Assembly (NCBI RefSeq): GCF_000158955.1
Contig: NZ_GG657757.1
Location: forward strand, 5,502,314-5,566,313
From: Streptomyces viridochromogenes DSM 40736
GTDB taxonomy: Bacteria; Actinomycetota; Actinomycetes; Streptomycetales; Streptomycetaceae
Direction: 5' to 3'
DNA: 64,000 nt
Both the position numbers and the translations under genes were made by a program. The notes beneath the pieces were generated by a model. It was not told the DNA's origin. It saw only the letters and a list, made by a program, of their open reading frames with translations, and searched no databases. Shown in pieces: positions 35,500 through 44,051 of the stretch (positions are counted from its first letter, which is position 1; the number at the start of each line of letters is the position of its first letter).

Positions 35500-35529
35500 C
35501 CGCGGACCGCACCGGGCTGGTGCCGCGGC
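35499..35529. terminator. Possible terminator hairpin behind the LysE-family gene
   Basis: GCCGCGG at 35499-35505 pairs with CCGCGGC at 35523-35529, with further partial pairing inside. It begins at the stop codon. No U-run follows. Confidence 0.4.
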
Positions 35530-35600
35530 AGGCACCGTTTGCCCGTCGAGGAGCGGCGTCCGGTGCGTGCTCTGGGCGTGGGGAGCGTGCCGGGCGTCGC

Positions 35601-35638
35601 GACGGGGCGAACGTTGCCTGACGGGGCGAACGTTGCCT
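35601..35638. repeat. Perfect 19-bp tandem duplication
   Basis: gacggggcgaacgttgcct occurs twice in direct succession (35601-35619 and 35620-35638), followed by a partial third start (gtcggggc). It lies in the 173-base gap between the convergent LysE and monooxygenase genes. It may be replication slippage; each unit contains the palindrome AACGTT. Confidence 0.85.
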
Positions 35639-35672
35639 GTCGGGGCACCAGCACTGGCCGAATCTGGCGGGG

Positions 35673-37079
35673 CTAGCACCGGCCGAAGCGGGTGAGGTAC
35701 TCGGGGAGGCCCGCGGGGGAGTCGCCCGCCCAGCCGACGTAGCCGTCGGGCCGGACGAGGAACAGGCCGGGGCCGTACGTCCCGGGCGCCGGGCCCCGTA
35801 CGACGTGGACCGGCGCCTTGACGTCGTCCGGAGCCTGCGCACCGCCCAGCGCCAGCAGCGTCCAGTGGGGGCCGCGGAAGGCGTCGAAGAGGCGGACGCC
35901 GGCCACGGTGCCGTCGGGCGCGCGGTCACCGGCCCGGAGCGGGCCCGGGTCGGGCCGGGTCTCCTGGGTGAGCGACGACCCCCGGTAGCCGAGGCCGAGC
36001 TGGCGGGTCGCCTCGCCGCGCCGGGTCTCACCGCGGTGCACGCTGGTCGACAGTCCCAGCATGTCGGCGGCGACGGGCCGCCGTTCCTCCGCGTAGGAGT
36101 CGAGGAGGGCCGCGTCCGCGCCGTCGCGCAGCACCGCGCCCAGCTTCCAGCCCAGGTTGTAGGCGTCCTGGACGCTGGTGTTGAGGCCCTGGCCGCCGGC
36201 CGGGGAGTGCACGTGCGCCGCGTCACCGGCGAGGAAGACCCGGCCGCAGCGGAAGCGGTCCGCCAGGGCCGCCCGGGGGCGGAAGTCCGAGGCCCAGCGC
36301 AGCTCGGTCACGGCCTCCGGCGCGAGGTGCGAGCGGGCGGCGACGACTTTCCGTACGCCCTCCAAGGACAGGTCGGGAGCCGTCCCGTCCGGGAACCGGG
36401 CCACCAGCTGGAAGTCCTCCGTGCCGGCCAGCGGGCAGATCGCGAGGAAACCGTCGCCGTCCCCGCCCGGCGGGAAGACGTGCCAGTTGTCCCGGTCCAG
36501 GCCGCTGATCCGGACGTCCGCCACGAGCGTCGGGTGGGGGTCGAGGGTCTCGCCCGTCATGCCGATGCCGAGCAGCCTGCGCACGGTCGAGCGGCCGCCG
36601 TCCGCCGCCACGGCGTACCGGGCCGTGAGGGGCTCCCCGGAGTCGAACTCAGCGCGGACCCCGTCCGCGTCCTGCGTCAGGCCGACGAGCTCCCGGCCGA
36701 AGGCCACCTCGCCTCCCAGCTCCTCCAGACGCGCCCGCAGGATCTCCTGCGTACGCCATTGCGGCACCATCCACGGCTCGGTGTACGGCGCGTCCTCGCT
36801 CGCCTCGGCCGGGTCGAACATCCGGTGCTCGCCCGCCCGCCTGCCGTCCTGCCAGATCATCCCGACCGGGTAGGTGCCGCCCGCCGCGCGGATCGCGTCC
36901 AGCACACCCAGGTCGTCGAAGACCTCCATGGTGCGCGGCTGGATGCCCTTGCCGCGCGAGCCGGGGAACAACGCCTGCGCCCGCTCCACGACCAGCGCGG
37001 CCACGCCCCGCCGGGCGAGATCGATGCCGAGCGCCAGCCCGGTGGGGCCCGCTCCCACCACCAGCACGTCCGTGTCCAT
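35673..37079 (-). CDS. FAD-dependent aromatic monooxygenase (PheA/TfdB family)
   Basis: A 468-residue flavoprotein hydroxylase. It has the N-terminal FAD fold VLVVGAGPTGLALGIDLARRG, the DG motif region YAVAADGGRSTVRRLLG, and the second FAD block CGRVFLAGDAAHVHSPAGGQGLN, followed by a thioredoxin-like C-terminal domain that forms the third part of this family. Such enzymes hydroxylate phenols, polyketide aromatics or antibiotics (as in rifampicin monooxygenases). ATG 37079 follows AAGGAG. It is divergent from a TetR regulator; two operators fill the 74-base gap, one touching this gene's ribosome binding site, so it is probably the target of that regulator and induced by an aromatic compound. 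Confidence 0.88.
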   Translation of the reverse strand: MDTDVLVVGAGPTGLALGIDLARRGVAALVVERAQALFPGSRGKGIQPRTMEVFDDLGVLDAIRAAGGTYPVGMIWQDGRRAGEHRMFDPAEASEDAPYTEPWMVPQWRTQEILRARLEELGGEVAFGRELVGLTQDADGVRAEFDSGEPLTARYAVAADGGRSTVRRLLGIGMTGETLDPHPTLVADVRISGLDRDNWHVFPPGGDGDGFLAICPLAGTEDFQLVARFPDGTAPDLSLEGVRKVVAARSHLAPEAVTELRWASDFRPRAALADRFRCGRVFLAGDAAHVHSPAGGQGLNTSVQDAYNLGWKLGAVLRDGADAALLDSYAEERRPVAADMLGLSTSVHRGETRRGEATRQLGLGYRGSSLTQETRPDPGPLRAGDRAPDGTVAGVRLFDAFRGPHWTLLALGGAQAPDDVKAPVHVVRGPAPGTYGPGLFLVRPDGYVGWAGDSPAGLPEYLTRFGRC

Positions 37080-37092
37080 GAGCCACCCACTC

Positions 37093-37107
37093 CTTAACGT
37101 TGTTAAG
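37093..37107. promoter_or_regulatory. TetR-type operator 1 between monooxygenase and tetR
   Basis: CTTAAC-GTT-GTTAAG, perfect 6-bp inverted arms around 3 bases. Read leftward it runs into AAGGAG, the ribosome binding site of the monooxygenase gene. Confidence 0.82.
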
Positions 37108-37129
37108 CGCCGTCGTTCAGCAGAGTCGC

Positions 37130-37144
37130 CTTAACGGTGTTAAG
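37130..37144. promoter_or_regulatory. TetR-type operator 2 between monooxygenase and tetR
   Basis: CTTAAC-GGT-GTTAAG, the same arms with a different centre, 37 bases from operator 1 and 9 bases before the tetR start codon. Binding here would repress tetR itself. Confidence 0.82.
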
Positions 37145-37153
37145 TTGTCAAGC

Positions 37154-37804
37154 GTGAGTACGGAACGACGTGAGCCCCTCGACCGCCGACGGGTCGCGGA
37201 CACCGCGCTGCGGCTGCTGAACGAGGTGGGCCTCGACGGCCTGACCCTGCGCGCCATCGCCCGGGAACTGGACGTGAAGGCACCCGCCCTCTACTGGCAC
37301 TTCAAGGACAAGCAGGCGCTGCTGGACGAGATGGCGACGCAGATGTACCGCCGGATGGTGGCCGGGGCCGCCCTCGACCCCGCCGACACCTGGCGGGAAC
37401 GGCTGCTGAAGGCCAACCGGGGGCTGCGCGCGGCCCTGCTCGGTTACCGGGACGGCGCGAAGGTGTTCAGCGGCTCACGGTTCACCGGCATCGAGCACGC
37501 CGGGCAGATGGAGGAGAACCTGCGGCTGTTCACGGCAGCCGGCTTCACCCTGCCCCAGGCCGTCCGCGCGCTCACCACGACCTACCTGTACACGCTCGGC
37601 TTCGTCACCGAGGAACAGGGCGTGCGGCCCCTGCCCGGCGAGCGCCGCGAGGGCTACGACGTACACGAACGCGCCCGCCTGATGGCCGACTTCCCGCTGT
37701 CGGCCCAGGCGGGCGCGGAGATCTTCGAGGACTACGAACGGCACTTCGAGGAGGGGCTGGCCCTCGTCGTCGAGGGGATCGGGGCGCGGTACGGGGTCTC
37801 ATGA
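37154..37804 (+). CDS. TetR-family regulator with tetracycline-repressor-like C-terminal domain
   Basis: A 216-residue repressor. The helix-turn-helix is LTLRAIARELDVKAPALYWHFKDKQALLDEM, closer to class TetR proper (ALYWHFK) than to most family members, and the C-terminal part (GYRDGAKVFSGSRF, then FEEGLALVVEGI) resembles the TetR_C_1 ligand domain. GTG 37154 lies 9 bases behind the second operator, so its leader is very short. Both operators share CTTAAC arms, and the divergent target encodes an FAD monooxygenase; by analogy with tet(X)-like or antibiotic-modifying pairs, a small aromatic inducer is likely but unproven. It converges with the methyltransferase gene with a 10-base gap. Confidence 0.88.
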   Translation: MSTERREPLDRRRVADTALRLLNEVGLDGLTLRAIARELDVKAPALYWHFKDKQALLDEMATQMYRRMVAGAALDPADTWRERLLKANRGLRAALLGYRDGAKVFSGSRFTGIEHAGQMEENLRLFTAAGFTLPQAVRALTTTYLYTLGFVTEEQGVRPLPGERREGYDVHERARLMADFPLSAQAGAEIFEDYERHFEEGLALVVEGIGARYGVS

Positions 37805-37814
37805 CACCCCTTGG

Positions 37815-38735
37815 TCAGGAGTGCTTCGTGCGCGCCCGCCGTACGGCCCGGGTGACCACGGGCGGCAGCAGGTCCTTGGCGAGGCGGCGGGCCCGGGACG
37901 GGGCGGGCCGGGCCGGGCGCGCCGCGCGGGACTCGGTGACACGGGCGGGCGGGACGCTCGCCGGTGCCGGCGCCAGGTAGTGCCGGGAGGTCGGGAAGGG
38001 CGGCGGCTTCATGCCCCTGGACCGGGCGCGGACCAGCCGGTGCCCCGCCGCCTCCTGCACGCTCAGTCCGCAGTCCGAGCGCTGCCGGAGCATGTCGAGC
38101 AGTTCCTCCTGGAGCGGCTCGGGGTCGCCCCAGGTGCCGTAGAGCTTCTGCGTGCTGAGGCAGATCGGCCGCAGCCCGCGGTTGAGGACCGCCTCCCAGG
38201 TGGCGACCGAGACACCCGGCGTGTGCTCGGAACGGAAGTCGTCGAGGACCACGATGCCCTCGGGCAGCAGGATGTCGTGGGCCGCGCCGATGTCGCCGTG
38301 CACGTGCTCGTACAGGTGCGAGGCGTCCACGTGGATGAAGCGGCAGGTGTTCGGGGCCACCTTCTCGGGGACCACGGAGCTGGGGGCCGCGATCACCGTC
38401 GGCAGGGTGTCGTGGAAGGAGAGGTAGTTCCGCTCGAAGGTCTGGCGGGTCAGCGAGGCGTAGGACTTCTGCGACTCCGCCTGGTTGGCGCCGTCCGGGG
38501 CGTCGCCCTCGAACAGGTCGCAGACCGTGAACTTCTCGCCGGTCTGGAGGTGGTGGCCGAGCAGGATCGCGCTCTTGCCCATGTAGACGCCGAGTTCCAG
38601 CAGGTCGCCCTGGATGCCCTGGCTCCGCTGCCGCTCCAGGAACCAGGTGAAGAGCATCTGGTCCAGCGCGGGGAACCAGCCGGGGACGTCCGTGAGCTCG
38701 CCGGGGTGCTTGTCGGTGGCTTGTGCGTTGGTCAT
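37815..38735 (-). CDS. Class I SAM-dependent methyltransferase of the glycopolymer cluster
   Basis: A 306-residue protein with a Rossmann-type methyltransferase core: GDLLELGVYMGKSAILLG is motif I, FTVCDLFEGDAPDG holds the acidic residue after strand 2, and FIHVDASHLYEHVHGDI followed by GIVVLDDF resembles the metal-site region of the CmcI / macrocin O-methyltransferase group (Methyltransf_24). The last 80 residues are basic and Pro/Ala-rich, perhaps a linker for interaction with membrane or polymer. It is the outermost gene of the leftward half of the wall polymer cluster, 64 bases behind the acyltransferase gene, and may O-methylate the polymer sugars; teichulosonic acids are often O-methylated. 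Inference from position. Confidence 0.75.
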   Translation of the reverse strand: MTNAQATDKHPGELTDVPGWFPALDQMLFTWFLERQRSQGIQGDLLELGVYMGKSAILLGHHLQTGEKFTVCDLFEGDAPDGANQAESQKSYASLTRQTFERNYLSFHDTLPTVIAAPSSVVPEKVAPNTCRFIHVDASHLYEHVHGDIGAAHDILLPEGIVVLDDFRSEHTPGVSVATWEAVLNRGLRPICLSTQKLYGTWGDPEPLQEELLDMLRQRSDCGLSVQEAAGHRLVRARSRGMKPPPFPTSRHYLAPAPASVPPARVTESRAARPARPAPSRARRLAKDLLPPVVTRAVRRARTKHS

Positions 38736-38799
38736 GGGACGAGCCTTCTCCCTCAGCGTTGCCGGAACCGACGGTTGGTTGAACGTCGCGTGAACAGCC

Positions 38800-39954
38800 T
38801 CAGCGGGCTTTCGTCAGCATCGCCCGCAGCCGTGGGGTCAGCGGCTTCTCCACATAGTGGTTCAGCAACCACGCAAGCATCAGCATTGAGGCCGCGGTCA
38901 GGGCGAATGTCACCCCGGACGGCAGGTCCAGACCCCGGTGCAGGGCGTGGATCACCACCCAGCCGAGGTGCTCGTGGACGAGGTAGAACGGATACGTCAG
39001 CGCCCCCGCCACCGTCAGCCAGCGCCAGTTCGCCCACCGCAGCCAGCCCAGCGCGATCGCCGCGACCGCCACGAACCCGAAGGTCACGACGGCGAGGATG
39101 CCGAGCGAGGAACGGTAGGAGAAACCGTCCGCGCTGGGCGCGTGCCACAGGCTCTGCACCGCGAAGTGCTGCCCTGTCAGCCAGCTCACGGCGACGATGC
39201 CCCAGCCGTAGGCGTCCCGCCGGTCCAGGTGGACGAGGTAGAGGCCGACGCCGCCGATGAAGAACGGGGCGTACTCGGGCATCACCACGATGTCGAGCAG
39301 CGGCATGTTCGCGTTCTCGGCCATCACCGCGGCCAGCATCCAGATCCCGCAGAACATGATCACCCGGCGGCGGTTCGCCCCGGGGAGCACCACGCACAGC
39401 GCGAACAGCGCGTAGAAGCGGATCTCCGCCCACAGCGTCCAGCACACCCCGAGCACCCGGTCCACGCCCAGCGGCATCTGAAGCATGGTCAGGTTCACCA
39501 GCGCGTCGCTCGGCGACACCGCCTCGTAGGCGACCACCGGCAGCGCGAACACGGCCGTCACGAGCACGACCGCCGCCCAGTAGGCGGGCAGCAGCCGGGA
39601 GGCGCGGGAGGCGAAGAACGACTTCAGCGGCCGGCCCCAGCCGCTCATGCAGATCACGAACCCGCTGATCACGAAGAAGACCTGGACGCCGAGACAGCCG
39701 TAGGCGAAGTACTCGTGCAGCGTCGGGAACTGCTCCTTGGGCGAGGTGCCCCAGGCCTCGGCGACCTCGCCGTCCCGGCCGCCGTAGTGGTACGCCGCCA
39801 CCATCAGCGCGGCCACCAGCCGCAGCCCGTCCAGGGCACGCAGCCGGCCGCCGGAGCTCTGCCGGCGCCGTGGGACGGTCGTGGCGCCCGGTGGTTCGAC
39901 CAGCACGGCGGCACCGGGCTGGGGCTTGCGGGTGCTGACGACCGTCTCGGTCAC
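38800..39954 (-). CDS. Acyltransferase 3-family membrane O-acyltransferase
   Basis: A 384-residue integral membrane protein of the acyltransferase 3 family that O-acetylates exported polysaccharides or lipid-linked sugars. The N-terminus has RLRALDGLRLVAALMVAAYHYGG with the conserved histidine in the first helix, then GVQVFFVISGFVICMSGWGRPLKSFFASRASRLLPAYW, including the R-x10-H/Y and SRLLPAYW motifs. About ten helices follow, ending LTPRLRAMLTKAR. GTG 39954 is the start. It lies between the methyltransferase and the polysialyltransferase-like gene, so acetylation of the same polymer is the likely role. Confidence 0.88.
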   Translation of the reverse strand: MTETVVSTRKPQPGAAVLVEPPGATTVPRRRQSSGGRLRALDGLRLVAALMVAAYHYGGRDGEVAEAWGTSPKEQFPTLHEYFAYGCLGVQVFFVISGFVICMSGWGRPLKSFFASRASRLLPAYWAAVVLVTAVFALPVVAYEAVSPSDALVNLTMLQMPLGVDRVLGVCWTLWAEIRFYALFALCVVLPGANRRRVIMFCGIWMLAAVMAENANMPLLDIVVMPEYAPFFIGGVGLYLVHLDRRDAYGWGIVAVSWLTGQHFAVQSLWHAPSADGFSYRSSLGILAVVTFGFVAVAAIALGWLRWANWRWLTVAGALTYPFYLVHEHLGWVVIHALHRGLDLPSGVTFALTAASMLMLAWLLNHYVEKPLTPRLRAMLTKAR

Positions 39955-40096
39955 GCTGAAACCTCTGTAGCTCGTATGTCCTCTACCTGAGCCGCCTGTG
40001 GGCGGGCAGGGCGCCGGCAGTCACCCTAGGACGGAGATTGACGCTAAAACGTTCGACGGGAACAGGCTTCGCCTGCCGGTCCCCATGGGTTCATCT

Positions 40097-40136
40097 GGAT
40101 GTCGCCGAAGCCCACCGGATGTCGCCGAAGCCCGCC
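40097..40136. repeat. 20-bp tandem duplication in the intergenic region
   Basis: ggatgtcgccgaagccc occurs at 40097-40113 and 40117-40133 with a 3-base spacer (acc), then gcc. It lies between the acyltransferase start (39954) and the polysialyltransferase stop (40154). Not recognised as a known element. Confidence 0.8.
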
Positions 40137-40153
40137 GCCGGGGCGGGCCCGCT

Positions 40154-41485
40154 TCAGCGCCGTACCGCCTTGCGCAGCGCCCGCGCCCGGCGCACCACCC
40201 GGCGTGCCGTGGAGTTGCGGGGCAGGAACGCCAGCCGCTGCGGAATACCACCGGGCAGTCCGAGCGCGGTGAGACGGCGCTTCTTGAAGTAGCGCCGGGT
40301 GCGCGCACCGAGGTGCCGGGAGAGGAACCGCTCCGCCCGCGGACGCAGGTCCGGGTAGATCTGCGGCTGCATGGTGAACCCGACGGCGATGACCAGGTCG
40401 GACAGCCGTTCGGACGGCAGGACGTCACCGTCCCCGTCGCCTTCCAGGTCGGGCAGCAGCGCGTCCGCCAGGGTGGTGGGGATCCGGTTGCTGTTCTGGT
40501 AGGGCGTCAGCCGCTCCAGCAGCAGGTCGGTGCCGATGCGCGCCACGGGCAGGTCGTAGAAGGCCGAGGCCGTGAACAGCGCGGTCGAGAAGCAGCCCAC
40601 GACCAGCGCCGGCCGGGCCCGGTCGAACAGCACCTCGGCGAGCACCGGCGTGTCCAGCACGGTGAGGTCCACGCCGAGCTTCTCGGCCTCGGACTCCAGG
40701 GCGCGGCTGTAGCGGGCCGGTGCGGTCGGGTGCGGTTTGAAGACGACCGTGCGGTGGCCGCGGGCGACGGCGCCCCGCATCATCCGCACGTGCAGGTCCT
40801 CTTCCTCCTCGGGGGAGAGGATGTTCAGCGCCGACAGGTACTGGCCGAGCAGCAGCGCCGCGTCACCGGGCAGGTCGGGCAGCTCCGGGACGGTCTCGGT
40901 GACCTCGCCCAGCACCTTCAGGAACGCGGGCGACGGCACCAGGTGCGCCGGCACGTCGAACTCGGTCAGCAGCATCGGCGTGAGCCCCGGCACCAGATCG
41001 AGGTGCAGCAGCCGCCGCACGCGCGTGCCGACGAGCGGGTCGAGCTTGTTGCGCGTGGGGCCGTAGCTCATCAGCCCGTCGGCGTAGACGTCGACGGGGG
41101 CGTCGGTGAACAGCTGGGCCACCGTGAGCGCGGGCGCGACCTGGATGGACTCCAGCACCAGGCTCACCCGGTCCTCGCCGAGGCCCCACAGCATCCGCAG
41201 ATAGCGCTCGAAGAGCGGGATGTCGTCGGAGCGCGGCGTCCAGGCACCGGGGTGGAAGGGGCGGATCGCCTCGTTCCAGGACAGCACCTCGTCGAAGTGC
41301 TCGCGCAGCGGCGCGAAGCCCGGCATCTCGTCGAGGGCCGGGGTCGTCTCCGGGTTCGCGGAGTTGTTGAACACCAGCAGCACCCGGCGGTCCGGCTCCT
41401 CGAAGAGGTCCGAGTCGATCGCGGCGGCCAGGGTGGCGACGCCGTACAGCGTCGAGGCGCAGAAGATCTGTGTGGTCCCGGGCAT
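40154..41485 (-). CDS. Alpha-2,8-polysialyltransferase-family glycosyltransferase
   Basis: A 443-residue cytoplasmic glycosyltransferase of the POLYST family (GT52-like). The HP motif is VVFKPHPTAPARY and the following conserved Ser/Thr block is GCFSTALFTASAFY; both bind CMP and the polymer acceptor in bacterial polysialyltransferases. The N-terminus (IFCASTLYGVATLAAAID) is typical of the family. CMP-activated nonulosonic acid is the expected donor, in line with the CMP-synthetase and NeuB-type genes nearby. Its ATG overlaps the stop of the GT2 gene by one base. The C-terminus is strongly basic (RRVVRRARALRKAVRR), suggesting attachment to the inner membrane face. Confidence 0.82.
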   Translation of the reverse strand: MPGTTQIFCASTLYGVATLAAAIDSDLFEEPDRRVLLVFNNSANPETTPALDEMPGFAPLREHFDEVLSWNEAIRPFHPGAWTPRSDDIPLFERYLRMLWGLGEDRVSLVLESIQVAPALTVAQLFTDAPVDVYADGLMSYGPTRNKLDPLVGTRVRRLLHLDLVPGLTPMLLTEFDVPAHLVPSPAFLKVLGEVTETVPELPDLPGDAALLLGQYLSALNILSPEEEEDLHVRMMRGAVARGHRTVVFKPHPTAPARYSRALESEAEKLGVDLTVLDTPVLAEVLFDRARPALVVGCFSTALFTASAFYDLPVARIGTDLLLERLTPYQNSNRIPTTLADALLPDLEGDGDGDVLPSERLSDLVIAVGFTMQPQIYPDLRPRAERFLSRHLGARTRRYFKKRRLTALGLPGGIPQRLAFLPRNSTARRVVRRARALRKAVRR

Positions 41486-42471
41486 CAGGCGGCCGCCCCC
41501 GCCGTGGTGACCCTGCGCCGCAGCCGCCGCAGCTTGGCCGAGCGGTCCATGTCCATGGCCTCCAGTGCGTCTCCGAGCGCGTCCTGCGGCATGCGCCTGA
41601 TGGCCGCCGCGCTCATCGACCGCAGCTGCCTGGCCACGGCCGGTTCGAACCTGTCTTCGTTGGAAAGGTGGTGGGCGATGATCGCGCAGTACGTCCGCAC
41701 CGCCTTGGGGAGCAGCCGGTCCGCCTCGCGGTCCGCGGCCGTCTCCTCGATCACCTGGTCGAAAGCGCGAATGAAGTCGAGCTGGCGGACGTCGCCGATC
41801 TGGGTCAGGGACGAGGCCACCCCGCGCCGGTAGAACACACCCAGCAGGCTCACCACGGCGAACGACTCCGCCTCGCGGTGCAGCTTCCAGATCCACGGCC
41901 GGTCCTCGGCCGTGCGCAACCCGTCGGTGAAGTGCAGCACGCCCTGGTCGAGCAGGCGGCGGTGGTAGGCGCCGGCCCACGCGTAGGCGTAGTCGACGGA
42001 CGTCGAGCGGTGGGCGGGCAGGATCGCGTCCCGCGGGCTGAACGCCTCCCAGCGCCGGCCGACCGGGACCCGGCTCACGGAACGGGCCCGGGCGGTCGCC
42101 TGCACATGGTCGGTGCGGACGAAGTCGCAGCCCAACTCGTCCATGGCGGACACCAGTTCGGCGAGATAGCCGGGGGCCAGCCAGTCGTCACCGTCCAGGA
42201 ACGTCAGGTACTCGCCCTGCGCCGCGTCCAGGCCGGTGTTGCGGGCCGTGGCCAGCCCGCCGTTCTGCTCGTGTCGGATGTATCGCACGCGCGCGACATC
42301 CGAAAGGTCCTCGGCCGCTCGTTCGAGAATGGCCGGGGTTTCGTCCTTCGAATGGTCGTCGACCAGGATGAACTCGAAATCGCGGTCGGCGTTCAACCGA
42401 AGGCTTCTGAGGGTGTCCGGGGCGTATTGCTGCACGTTGTAGAACGGCACGATCACGGAAAGCTTAGGCAC
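41485..42471 (-). CDS. Family 2 glycosyltransferase
   Basis: A 328-residue inverting glycosyltransferase of the GT2/GT-A type. The N-terminus LSVIVPFYNVQQYAPDTL, FEFILVDDHSKDETPAIL and YLTFLDGDDWLAPGYL contain the UDP-sugar pocket and the DxD metal site (DGDD). It lacks membrane helices and would work on a lipid-linked acceptor in the cytoplasm. GTG 42471 is taken as start; a TTG three codons upstream is possible and no good ribosome binding site decides. It is the first gene of the leftward half of the cluster, divergent from the DUF6716 gene, and translationally coupled to the polysialyltransferase-like gene. Confidence 0.88.
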   Translation of the reverse strand: MPKLSVIVPFYNVQQYAPDTLRSLRLNADRDFEFILVDDHSKDETPAILERAAEDLSDVARVRYIRHEQNGGLATARNTGLDAAQGEYLTFLDGDDWLAPGYLAELVSAMDELGCDFVRTDHVQATARARSVSRVPVGRRWEAFSPRDAILPAHRSTSVDYAYAWAGAYHRRLLDQGVLHFTDGLRTAEDRPWIWKLHREAESFAVVSLLGVFYRRGVASSLTQIGDVRQLDFIRAFDQVIEETAADREADRLLPKAVRTYCAIIAHHLSNEDRFEPAVARQLRSMSAAAIRRMPQDALGDALEAMDMDRSAKLRRLRRRVTTAGAAA

Positions 42472-42641
42472 CCGCAAAACGTTAGGAGCCCGTCCGGCTC
42501 CGGAACTTTCTGGTGAACATACACTGGGTGAACTCAATGTGTCAGAACGGTGCACCCCGTGTACTTCCCGCCTTCCGGCTGGCCAGTTCGGCTCTCGGTG
42601 GGGTGTTGTTAACTTTTCGTTGAGTCGCGGTTCCGCCATAC

Positions 42642-42659
42642 CTAGGAATTGCTTCCTAG
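42642..42659. promoter_or_regulatory. Perfect inverted repeat in the divergent promoter region of the glycopolymer cluster
   Basis: CTAGGAA-ttgc-TTCCTAG, 7-bp arms with a 4-base loop, 10 bases before the GTG of the gene at 42670. It may be a regulator operator or an RNA hairpin masking translation start, since no other ribosome binding site is visible there. Weakly AT-rich for this chromosome, so unlikely to be chance. Confidence 0.5.
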
Positions 42660-42669
42660 CGTCTTCGAC

Positions 42670-44016
42670 GTGCCAGCAAGTACACCGAAGCGCCCGCGAA
42701 TCGCCGTCCTCGCGGACTCCGACACCCGATGGAAATGGGGTGCGCTCACCGCGCACCGCATCGCCCCGGGTCCGTCCATGGAAGCCGGACCGCGCGACGA
42801 CGCGCAAGTGGGACCTGCCCTCGACGGATTCCTGCTGCGCGGCCGGGCGACGCCCACCCCGCGCCAGCTGGAGGAGGTCGGGGTGCGCGCCGACTCGCTG
42901 CGGGAGGTCACCGCCGTCGAGTTCCTGCGCGCCATGGAAGAGGAGTCGTACGACATCCTCGTCCTCGCCCTGGTCGGCGGCGGTGTGCAGGCGATGCTGC
43001 ACGGCCTGAAGCGGGTCTGGGAGAACCGGACTTCGCGCCCGGTCGTGGTCACCGGCTACGTCGGTGTCGTCTACGAGAAGCTCGCCGACGGCCTGCTGCT
43101 GCGGCACGGCGCGGACCTGGTCCTCGCCAACTCCCGCCAGGACGCGGACCGTTTCCGGGCCGTCTACGACGGGGTGGGCGCCGACGCCTCGTCAGTCACC
43201 GAAGTGGCCCTGCCCTTCCTCGGCGGCGCGGCCTACGAAGGCGAACACACCCCTTATACGGTCGTCTTCGCCGCCCAGCCCTCCGTGCCGGAGAACCGCA
43301 AGGACCGTACGTACCTGCTGAACCGGCTGGTCCAGCACGCCCGCCGGCACCCCGAGCGCGAGGTGCTGCTGAAGCTGCGCTCCAAGCCGGGCGAACACAC
43401 CACCCACATCGAGGAACTGCCGTACCAGAAGCTGGTGCAGCGCCTCGACCCACCGGCCAACTTCCGCCTGGTGTACGGAAACATGGGCGAGGTCCTCGAC
43501 CGCACCGACCTGCTGGTGACGGTCAGCTCCACGGCCGCCCTGGAGTCGCTGCACCGCCGCGTCCCGACCGTCGTCCTGACCGACCTCGGCGTGCGTGAGG
43601 CGCTCGGCAACCACCACTTCGTCGGCTCCGGCTGCCTCGCCTCCTGGGACCAGCTCGACGCCGGACACCGGCCCGTGCCCGACACGGAGTGGGTCGCGCG
43701 ACAGGGCGTCGTGGCCGACGGATCGTACGAGTCCGCCTTCGACGTGGCGCGCGAGCGCATCGCCAAGCTGCTCGGCCGGCCCGGCGGACTGCCGCCGCTG
43801 GCCCCGTACTACACACCCGTCACCGCCCCCGGCTATCTGCCCGGGATCCTCGCCCGCCACCACCTCGGCCCGGACGGCACCCCGCTGCCCGGCGCGCCCG
43901 CCGCCGACAAGGACCCCGGACCGGTCCGGCAGATCGTGCGCCGGGCGGCGCGCGGCGCCTACCGGCACGGCGTGCAGCGCGTGGCGCCCGTCATCCGGCG
44001 GATGGGCGAGCTGTGA
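42670..44016 (+). CDS. DUF6716-type putative glycosyltransferase
   Basis: A 448-residue protein with the look of a CDP-glycerol/GT-B glycosyltransferase: KRPRIAVLADSDTRWKWG at the N-terminus, YDILVLALVGGGVQAMLH, KLRSKPGEHTTHIEELPY (the HP-like acceptor loop), then DLLVTVSSTAALESLHRRVPTVVLTDLG, the Ser/Thr nucleotide-binding block. I remember it as the family DUF6716 putative glycosyltransferase. GTG 42670 is used. It starts the rightward half of the cluster, 35 bases before the CMP-synthetase gene, so it probably transfers a sugar of the nonulosonate polymer. Donor unknown. Confidence 0.78.
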   Translation: MPASTPKRPRIAVLADSDTRWKWGALTAHRIAPGPSMEAGPRDDAQVGPALDGFLLRGRATPTPRQLEEVGVRADSLREVTAVEFLRAMEEESYDILVLALVGGGVQAMLHGLKRVWENRTSRPVVVTGYVGVVYEKLADGLLLRHGADLVLANSRQDADRFRAVYDGVGADASSVTEVALPFLGGAAYEGEHTPYTVVFAAQPSVPENRKDRTYLLNRLVQHARRHPEREVLLKLRSKPGEHTTHIEELPYQKLVQRLDPPANFRLVYGNMGEVLDRTDLLVTVSSTAALESLHRRVPTVVLTDLGVREALGNHHFVGSGCLASWDQLDAGHRPVPDTEWVARQGVVADGSYESAFDVARERIAKLLGRPGGLPPLAPYYTPVTAPGYLPGILARHHLGPDGTPLPGAPAADKDPGPVRQIVRRAARGAYRHGVQRVAPVIRRMGEL

Positions 44017-44051
44017 GCCGCCCCGAGACCCCTGCTCAAGGAGTAGTCCCC

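Noticed and set aside
37154-37804. Reading the TetR gene and FAD monooxygenase as a tet(X)-like tetracycline resistance pair
   Set aside because: The TetR-like helix and PheA-type monooxygenase are suggestive, but the monooxygenase has the long three-domain form unlike TetX, and ligand cannot be read from sequence.
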